DNA of 64,000 bases, taken from contig NC_134835.1 in NCBI RefSeq assembly GCF_004210375.1, forward strand, positions 68,540,447 through 68,604,446. Reading direction: 5' to 3'. Numbering within the stretch: the first letter of the stretch is position 1; every line of letters begins with the position of its first letter. Of the stretch, positions 57,351 through 64,000 are shown one piece after another. The notes below the pieces were generated by a model. The model ran no database searches. It saw only the letters and a list, made by a program, of their open reading frames with translations, and had not been told where the DNA came from. The DNA is from Tachypleus tridentatus (taxonomy: Eukaryota > Arthropoda > Merostomata > Xiphosura > Limulidae). The position numbers and the translations under genes are program-made.

Positions 57351-57989
57351 TTTTACATATTTGAACACTTGGATTTGACGGGTGCTTTTGTAGCGCACCC
57401 TCGGTTTCATAGAACATGACGCGTGCTTATTTGCAGCAACAAATCACAAACCGAAAAGTTTAGTATTCTTACTCCGTATAAATGCTGAGAGCGGTAGACA
57501 GAGAGATGAGCATTTTTTGTAAAAACTTAATTTTCCATAATTTGCCTTGAAATTAGTGTATAAAGTTTTATATTTGTTTTGATGTTGTTTTTATTATAAC
57601 AGATTATGCTGGACCACAACAAAACAGTTCTGTTACTGAAAAACGCAACTGTCCATGAGTATCTTGACAAATCATGTTGAAAATTACTGATCACTTCTAA
57701 TTATCGAATTGTGATGGATCTATTAAATATACTATTACATATCGTTAAAACAACTTTTATTTAATAAATGTATTTATTCATTGAAAATTGCATTTAAGAA
57801 TTATAATCTGCATGTTTTAATAAGTGTCTTTCATGTTCGCAACACGAGAAACAGGATTTGATGGTTTACCTTTCCCTTTAGATAAGTCGATAGAACATCA
57901 AGAAAGTCTCCATTCTTGAGGGTGATATTCAGTATCTTATTCTTTCATTAGTTAATCAACATCTGTTCAGAAACACAGAGTATCCTGTA
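57351..57989. other. Unannotated AT-rich DNA
   Basis: Nothing firmly recognised. The minus strand toward 58000 may contain further decayed sequence of the pseudogene that follows. Confidence 0.45.
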
Positions 57990-58310
57990 TGCTGTAGTAG
58001 GAAGTCGCAAACCAGATCAGTTACTTCTTTTTGTCTAGTCAAATAAAGCAGTTTATTTTGAGGTCACAGGAATAGAATTATTTGCAGCACAATTCTTCTG
58101 TTTCTCAACTCGTTTGTGGATATGAAACTGAAGGACTATCCCCATGAGGTACTGGTTTCATTGCAGACGCAATATCTGGATATTTTTTATATCTTTCAAT
58201 GTTTTCTGAATATCTAGAAACTTTAATCATGCAGAAATAACAGTCAGTCAGATGATATTTGGTCTCGTGCCATATCATGATAACTGCAAATGGCACACTT
58301 GCTCTCTTCT
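57990..58310 (-). pseudogene. Remnant of a repetitive DCYFC-motif protein gene
   Basis: The open frame at 58105-58296 contains VIMIWHETKYHLTDCYFCMI and YPDIASAMKPVPHGD. This pattern (W.E...H..DCYFC, then YP.I.SA..PVPH) matches, from memory, a family of uncharacterised proteins present in many copies in arthropod and cnidarian genomes. Past a stop codon, VTDLVCDFLLQHTGYS (about 57995-58045) resembles the next conserved block of that family in another frame. Broken by stops and frameshifts; function of the family unknown to me. Probably a transposon-associated or retrocopied remnant. Confidence 0.55.
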
Positions 58311-59006
58311 CACTCAGCTACTGTGTTAAGCCAGATGTGCAAACTGTACAACACACATATAAACCCTAATATTTTTCTGGACCACCAATTTCACACTAAA
58401 AATAATAGCAGTAAGCTATTTTTACCTTGTGTGTGATGTTTTCCTTTGTAAAAGTATAATAGATTTTCCACAAATTTAGCCAAAAGTGTTTGGGTTGTTT
58501 TACATTTTCAAACTTTACTTGAATTGGAGGCAGACAACATTCCAAATGAGTTCCTAAAAATACAAAATCATTTATGTTAAAAACACCAGAGTTTAAAATA
58601 TTTTAAAAACAAAGCTTTGTAGAATTTAACTATATCTCGAATATGATGCGAGGGAAAAATAGGACTCTGCCTCGGCTCTGCACGGAGCGAGACGAAGTGA
58701 ACAACTGAGTGAGTGGGAGGCAACTGAGAGACAAGCGCCTGACCCTGCTTCTTTTATAATCAGTCAAACGACTTCTTAAATGTTCTAGCAAACTGAACAA
58801 GTGATGGTTTCATGATTAAAAGATGGAGCAGATGAGTGTGGAAATGAAGTGAAAATGGTGAAGTTACCTATATTTGTATCGAGAACAAATAGTATGTATA
58901 AACAATATATTTGGAACTTTACACCAATGCAATACGATCAGGTTATATGCATACCTCTATTTAAATTTAAATCTTACAATGGGCGAATAAATAAAACAAA
59001 TACTGG
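58311..59006. other. Unannotated DNA with a GC-richer patch
   Basis: Positions 58640-58750 (GACTCTGCCTCGGCTCTGCA, GAGACAAGCGCCTGACCCTG) are much more GC-rich than the surroundings and could be part of a transposon. I cannot assign it. Confidence 0.4.
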
Positions 59007-59152
59007 CATTTTATGACGCCCCCTAGTGGCACAGCGGCATGTCTGAGGACTTGCACCGTAGAAACCAAGTTTTGATACCCGTGGTGGGCAGAGCAAAGAC
59101 AGTCCATTTTGTAGCTTTGTGCTTAATCCCAACTAATCAAACCATTTTATGA
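59007..59152 (+). mobile_element. SINE family B with perfect target-site duplication
   Basis: The element is 59017-59142, flanked by CATTTTATGA at 59007-59016 and 59143-59152. CGCCCCCTAGTGGCACAGCG, B box AGTTTTGATACCC, GTGGTGGGCAGAGCAAAG and GTAGCTTTGTGCTTAATCCC are clear. Confidence 0.95.
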
Positions 59153-59408
59153 TAATAAATAATATATTAAAGTGCAAACATTCTAAAGTAGTTTCTAAAT
59201 GTTTTTAAACAAAAATGAGTTGAGCATGAAATAAATACTACATTTTCCTTGTTTCATGCAGTTATACGCCAAACACAAACTGTATAGTTAGTTAGAATGA
59301 TCTTGAATAACAATGAACGGCTAATGGTGTGATTTAAAACTATGGAGTGTTCAACAATATGTTGTATTTATAAACAATAAATAAATAGGATCTGAAATAC
59401 AGTTGAAA

Positions 59409-59684
59409 GGCCCGGCATGGCAGGTGGCTAGAACGCTTGACTCGTAAGCTGAGGGTCGCAGGTTCGAATCCCCGTCACACCAAACATGCTCGCCCTTTCA
59501 GCCGTGAGGGTATTATAATGTTACAGTCAATCACACTATTCGTTGATAAAAGAATAGCCCAAGAGTTAACGGTAGTTGGCAATGACTAGCTTCCTTTCCT
59601 TTAATCTTACACTACTAAATTAGAAACGACTAACGCAGATAGCCCTCGTGTAGCTTTGTGAGAAATTCAAAACAAACAAACAAA
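59409..59684 (+). mobile_element. SINE family A, full length
   Basis: GGCCCGGCATGGCAGGTGGC, CTCGTAA loop (GACTCGTAAGCTGAGGG), perfect B box GGTTCGAATCCC, body with several A/G changes (AGTTAACGGTAGTTGG) and (AAAC)n tail. No clean target-site duplication seen. Confidence 0.95.
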
Positions 59685-60376
59685 TCACTTTAGATTGAAG
59701 CTGAGACAAAACTATTTGAAATACTTAAAATTATTTCTTTTCTAGTCTCAATTTGACTTACATACAAGAGGGATTTCATTTGTTCGCTTTTTTATTTTAA
59801 AACGGTGTTCTTAAACCGTCGAAAACACAAGATCTTTGTTACGTGTTACGAGAAAACATTAAAAAGGGAAAATACGTTGTCAAGAAAACCTCAGTGACTT
59901 GTGTAAAAATAAATATTTTAGTCGAAAGCTGCATACCTTGAAACTAAAGAAAAAGTGTGAACTATTTACAATTATGATCATACAGGAATTTTCTTGCGTG
60001 AAGGGGTTTGTATACAAGTGAATTGAAAACTTTAAAGTGTGAACTTACTACCATGCTACTTTTGAGGTCAGAGAGAAAGTGGCGCATGTTTAAAAGCTTT
60101 ATATATAAGATACGTACTTGACTATTATGTTGAAACATATAAGGAGTATTAAAATGTGATGTTCTCAGTTCAAAAATATAACAAAACAAAAGTTGAATAC
60201 CTGAATTTTAATATCTTCGTGAAAACTAGATTCACATTTCATAACCTTTATCTCGTTTGACTCATAACTTTCGTTAAATTTTTCAGACTACATTTCTTAT
60301 TAACCTATTTTTAAGTTGAATATTTGAAATTAGTAAAAGCATCGCTTCACTGAATTACAAACCGTCAATTTTATTC
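59685..60376. other. Unannotated AT-rich DNA
   Basis: The minus-strand 75-codon frame at 59962-60189 is not recognised. No other feature. Confidence 0.5.
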
Positions 60377-60468
60377 AGGTATATCTGCGAACTTAAAACG
60401 TTAAAAACCGTGATGGGAAAAGCACAGATAGCTCATTGTGTAGCTTTGTGCTTAACTACAAACAGCCA
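60377..60468 (+). mobile_element. SINE family B, fragment
   Basis: TCAGGTATATCTGCGAACTT, AAACCGTGATGGGAAAAGCA and CAGATAGCTCATTGTGTAGC with TTTGTGCTTAACTAC. The head start and most of the B-box region are deleted. Confidence 0.85.
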
Positions 60469-60765
60469 AATCTTTACTTCAATTATTTTGAAAATATGGA
60501 TTGTCTAAAATAACACTTGTTAATGTACTGGAACCTGAAGACAAATGTTCTAATAATGTCTTAATAACCATATTCTGATTATTTTTTTTACCTTCTTGTA
60601 TTAGCTAAAAACGTAACAAATAAAATAACTTCTCTCTATTTAATGAGCTTCCTCTAATTTAGAGATCGCCACCTATAAAACTCCATGTTCAGGGTGAGAA
60701 ACTTTGTGATAAAGTACTATCCAAAAGTCTTTAAGATTGATTGTGATTGATTGGAAAGAAGATCG

Positions 60766-61100
60766 AATCTTCTACCTAACTAGATCGACAAGACTAACAA
60801 CTTCTAGGCTTTGGTCTTCGAAAAACGTTAATGTTACAGCGTGATATACTAATGTACTGTGTGACAATTCCTTCCTGGCTAAGTTTTGACCATTGAAGTC
60901 TCAGACTCTGGCCTCTAAAGTATCTTAAGATTATATCTTAATGTAATACTGTAAGATACGGAACTCCTTCCACAAACTAAATTTCACACAGTGAAGCCTC
61001 AAGCTTTGGATCCTGAAGTACGTCATGATTACAGCTGTATGATGCAAGAATCACTCTTCTGACTAAGTTTTAATCATTCAAGCTTCAAATCTTACCGGAT
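60766..61100 (+). repeat. Degenerate tandem repeat, about 90-105 bp unit, 3-4 copies
   Basis: Recurring (A)CT(A)AGTTTT.A.CATT.AAG.CTC.. and TCTTA.GATTA..TC/GCTGTATGATG-like blocks occur with CTTC(C) starts near 60766, 60870, 60965 and 61050. Heavily diverged; unit limits are approximate. Confidence 0.5.
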
Positions 61101-61944
61101 TCATTTAGGTTCGAAGGTGAAGGACAACTTGATAAAATGTGTGGGAATAAGAGGGAAGAAATTTGAGTTGTTGTTGGATTATTGCAGTCGAATTATGCTG
61201 TTAAATTTATAGTACTCTTATCAGTTGATTATTTCTATTGGCAGCCCCTACTATGAGTTCAACTGTCTTTTCATATTATTTTGTGGTATCTTCCAACATA
61301 AAAAAATAAGACGATAAAATACGTAAAAGAAATAGATGTCCGCTTTAGATATAATTTTCAGCTTGCAACAGTTTGCCTTTCTTAATTTAGTCCTAATACC
61401 GTATTCTTCTGTTCTGAGTTTTCAGTAATCGCATTTTTAAAGGCTATTCCATATATTAGCTACAAGTTTCAGAACTATGTTTAGCTGGTCTTCAATATTT
61501 GATTAACATTCTGTAATAATATTGAATTGTTGTCCTAGACAAAAAACAACAACATCTAAAACAGTAATGACACTTAAAGCCCTTGTCACAGCATTGGCTT
61601 TAATAATCGTTTTCACAGTTTAACAATAAAGTGTTGTTTATATTTGTACAAACAGTGTTAGTGTCTTTTCCTGAGTAATATTTTCAATTAAGCTACAATA
61701 AACATAATTAATGTTCACTTTATTATAGTGTTAGTACACATTCAACACAGCAAACACTAGCTGACTTCGCCACAATTTACTTAAGCCTACTCGTAAAATA
61801 TAGGTACATTAATTTTATAGAACTGCTGTAAACTTGTAACATCCACGTTTGTGGATTTTTCACTACTTCCTTGAATAAGCCTTCTTCTGCAAAGATCCTG
61901 CTTCTACGGAATAATTATTGTTGAAAATCCTTCTTATGTATATT
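61101..61944. other. Unannotated AT-rich DNA
   Basis: No feature recognised. Confidence 0.5.
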
Positions 61945-62092
61945 TTCTATTTCTGTTGTTGTTGTTTTGAATTAAGCAGAAAGTTACACAATGGGCTATC
62001 TGTGTTCTTCCCACCACAGGTATTGAAATCCGGATTTTAGCGTTGTAAGTCCGCAGTCATACCGCTGAACCACTGGGGAGCTTCTATTTCTG
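61945..62092 (-). mobile_element. SINE family B with perfect target-site duplication
   Basis: The element is 61956-62081, flanked by TTCTATTTCTG at 61945-61955 and 62082-62092. TTGTTGTTGTTTTGAATTAA tail, ACACAATGGGCTATCTGTGT, CCCACCACAGGTATTGAAAT and GCTGAACCACTGGGGAG head. Confidence 0.95.
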
Positions 62093-62405
62093 TAAAACAC
62101 CTTCTGCAATAGATCCTTTGGGAGAAAATCAAAGTCTAATTAAAACAATATCATCACAGTAAAACGACACAAGGAGCCTAATCTTCAAACTTTTCTCAGT
62201 TTACACATGTTTATAATCAGCGATCTAAAATGTTTTTATAGAACATACATATAAAGTATATACATGTTCATATATGTATAAAAACAACAAAGGGTACAAA
62301 TTTTAATATATAGAAATATGTATGCAAAATGTAAAGAAACAATAGATAACAGAATTTTACAAAAGTTAAGTATACCATTTAATAAATTTAATATATCAGA
62401 GCATG
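62093..62405. other. Unannotated AT-rich DNA
   Basis: No feature recognised. Confidence 0.5.
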
Positions 62406-62632
62406 GGGCTCGGCATGGCTAGGTGGTTAGGGCGCTCGACATGTAATCTGACGATACCGGATTCAAATCTCCATCACACTAAACATGTCCGCCCTTTCAG
62501 CCGTGGGGGCGTTATAACTTGACGGTCAATCCCATTATTCGTTGGTAAAAGAGTAGCCCAAGAGTTGGCCGTGGGTGGTGATAACTACCTGCCTTTCCTC
62601 TAGTCTTATACTGCTAAATTAGGAACGGCTAG
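62406..62632 (+). mobile_element. SINE family A, 3' truncated and fused to a LINE
   Basis: Head GGGCTCGGCATGGCTAGGTG with a mutated loop (GACATGTAATCTGACG) and B box GATTCAAATCTCC, then a good body as far as AAATTAGGAACGGCTAG. The last 60 bp or so (AGATAGCCC, GTAGCTTTG and the AAAC tail) are absent. Instead the sequence continues with ACAATGGAAGAACAAAGAAA, the start of a LINE-like open frame in the same orientation. Confidence 0.93.
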
Positions 62633-62636
62633 AACA

Positions 62637-63816
62637 ATGGAAGAACAAAGAAATATTACACAAAAAAATAACACCTCAATACATTCACAAAAATCACAAG
62701 AAAACAATACCACACTCCCAGAAACAAACGCTAACACACCTGACAAAACAAGCCTATTGACTGCCATAATCAAAAACATAATCACAGAATTTATAACAGA
62801 ATACACAAAACCAAATAAAGCAGTCAACTGTATTGATATGATAATCGACATCCCGAAAAAAACGCATTATATCTCATATACCACACATAATAACAACATA
62901 CACGGGATACCTACCTACTGACAACATAAGATTCACAGTGGTATATATCAACATCCAAGGTGCAACAGCTTCCAAGAAACACGAATTCGAAGATTTTATA
63001 TGAGAAACTAACCCCACATTATAATAGTAATCGAAACTTTAATATACGACAACAATAGATTTAAGATACTAAACTACACAACAATAAGGAAAGACAGAAT
63101 AAACAAAAATGATGAAAATAGAGGCATAATGATTCTGTACAAAACAGATCTATCATTCACAGAAATCAGTATGAGCAGTAACAACGAACATGTTACTGTG
63201 GATATTCTGTTAATAAATAAAACAAAAGTAACAGTAGCAGGAATATACTGTTCACCACATAAGCAACTAGCCATAACATTACTCAACAACATGTTCTCCC
63301 GCAACCATAACTCTATAGTCATTGGAGATCTAAACAGTAAAATATTAACTTTGGATGCAACTATACAAACAATAATGGAAGAAGTTTCTTACAGTTTACA
63401 GATGATAATAATATAGCCTTACTAAATGATAACACCCACACACACACAGACCGTATGCCACTAACACTAGTGGCATACTAGATTTGTCTTAGCACATATA
63501 ATATGAGCCAGAAGCTAATAAAATTTCAGATTGGAAAAAATGTTGATAGTAACCATTTATCAATTTATTGAGTCTTCGATCTCGCTACCCATAAAAATAT
63601 AACCTATAGAGAAGAAAAATCGATTATAATAAAACAAATTAACAAGACTATCAAAATAAATTAGACAATCAATTACCAAATAACGTTTTAGAAGAAACAA
63701 AAAAACCATATTGAATTGTATAACTACTGTCAAACAATAACGGAGTGCCTTCAAAAAGTGGCCATTAAAACAATACTGAAACAAAACCATAAAATAACAA
63801 ATAACGCATGGATTTT
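62637..63816 (+). pseudogene. LINE fragment: N-terminal region and APE-type endonuclease domain
   Basis: Ordered pieces of a non-LTR retrotransposon ORF, in shifting frames. An N-terminal polar region at 62637-62921 is followed by IRFTVVYINIQG near 62926-62961. PHIIIVIETLIYD starts near 63015, after a frameshift in a C run (the conserved P.I....ET block). YTTIRKDR lies at 63075-63098, VAGIYCSPHK near 63235-63264, and GDLNSK at 63324-63341 (the GD.N motif). THTHTD follows near 63437-63451 and DSNHLSIY near 63545-63568 (the SDH-like block). After this comes a Q/K/N-rich linker, then the copy is cut at 63816 by a SINE. Stops at 63001, 63414 and 63479 and at least two frameshifts make it inactive. 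Codons are strongly A-rich. It could belong to the same family as the reverse-transcriptase remnant at 7930-8850, but the two do not overlap, so I cannot tell. Confidence 0.8.
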
Positions 63817-64000
63817 TGTTTGTTTGTTTTTGAATTTCGCACAAAGCTACTCGAGGGCTATCTGTGCTATCCGTCCCTAATTTAGCAGTGTAAGACTACA
63901 AGAAAGGCAGCTAGTCATCACCACCCACCGCCAACTCTTGGGCTACTCTTTTACCAACGAATAGTGGGATTGACTGTCACCTTATAACGCCCCCACGGCT
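63816..64000 (-). mobile_element. SINE family A, cut by window edge
   Basis: Inverted tail (TTTGTTTGTTTGTTTTTGAA), CTCGAGGGCTATCTGTGC and body to CGCCCCCACGGCT. The tRNA-like head is outside the window. It interrupts or terminates the LINE fragment on its left. Confidence 0.95.

Overview
This window looks like intergenic or intronic DNA from an animal, not a microbe. It is AT-rich. No open frame is longer than about 134 codons, and almost none of the frames resembles a protein. It is full of short interspersed elements (SINEs) with tRNA-like heads, degenerate minisatellites and decayed transposons. From memory, the most abundant SINE here resembles a repeat common in horseshoe-crab (Limulus/Tachypleus) sequence. 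A chelicerate source is therefore my best guess, but I could not check it.

SINEs are the main content. I separate four families. Family A is about 280 bp: a tRNA-like head, a long central body and an (AAAC)n tail. About 25 copies or pieces occur. Family B is about 120 bp with an (AAC)n tail, in 13 copies. Family C is about 120 bp with an (AC)n tail, in 7 copies or pieces. Family D is one old copy with a different head but the same central body as A. A, B and C end in a similar block (AGATAGCCC, about 6 nt, then GTAGCTTTG), which suggests that one LINE machinery copied all three. Many copies keep target-site duplications of 10-13 bp. Two nested insertions (A in A at 27.5-28.1 kb, B in C at 36.6-36.8 kb) give relative ages.

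Tandem repeats: the largest is a 79-bp satellite, about 23 units, at 38.56-40.38 kb, with two variants that tend to alternate. Others have units of about 25, 27, 30, 39, 42, 43, 45, 49, 51, 60, 82, 92 and 100 bp, ranging from near-identical to barely recognisable.

Other mobile DNA: a degraded LINE reverse transcriptase on the minus strand (7.9-8.85 kb) followed by a headless A element; a LINE endonuclease domain (62.64-63.8 kb) fused to a truncated A SINE; a pogo/Tigger-like MITE (56.08-56.26 kb); a foldback element (26.6-26.7 kb); and a possible hAT-like MITE (48.8-49.4 kb).

Host genes: the only candidate I find credible is a 28-codon first coding exon at 50.82-50.93 kb, with plausible acceptor, ATG and GTGAGT donor. 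No continuing exon was recognised. One decayed repetitive-protein fragment with a DCYFC motif lies on the minus strand near 58.2 kb. I saw no operon, CRISPR array, rRNA, functional tRNA or clearly new biological system. The most interesting material concerns how the SINE and LINE families relate to each other.
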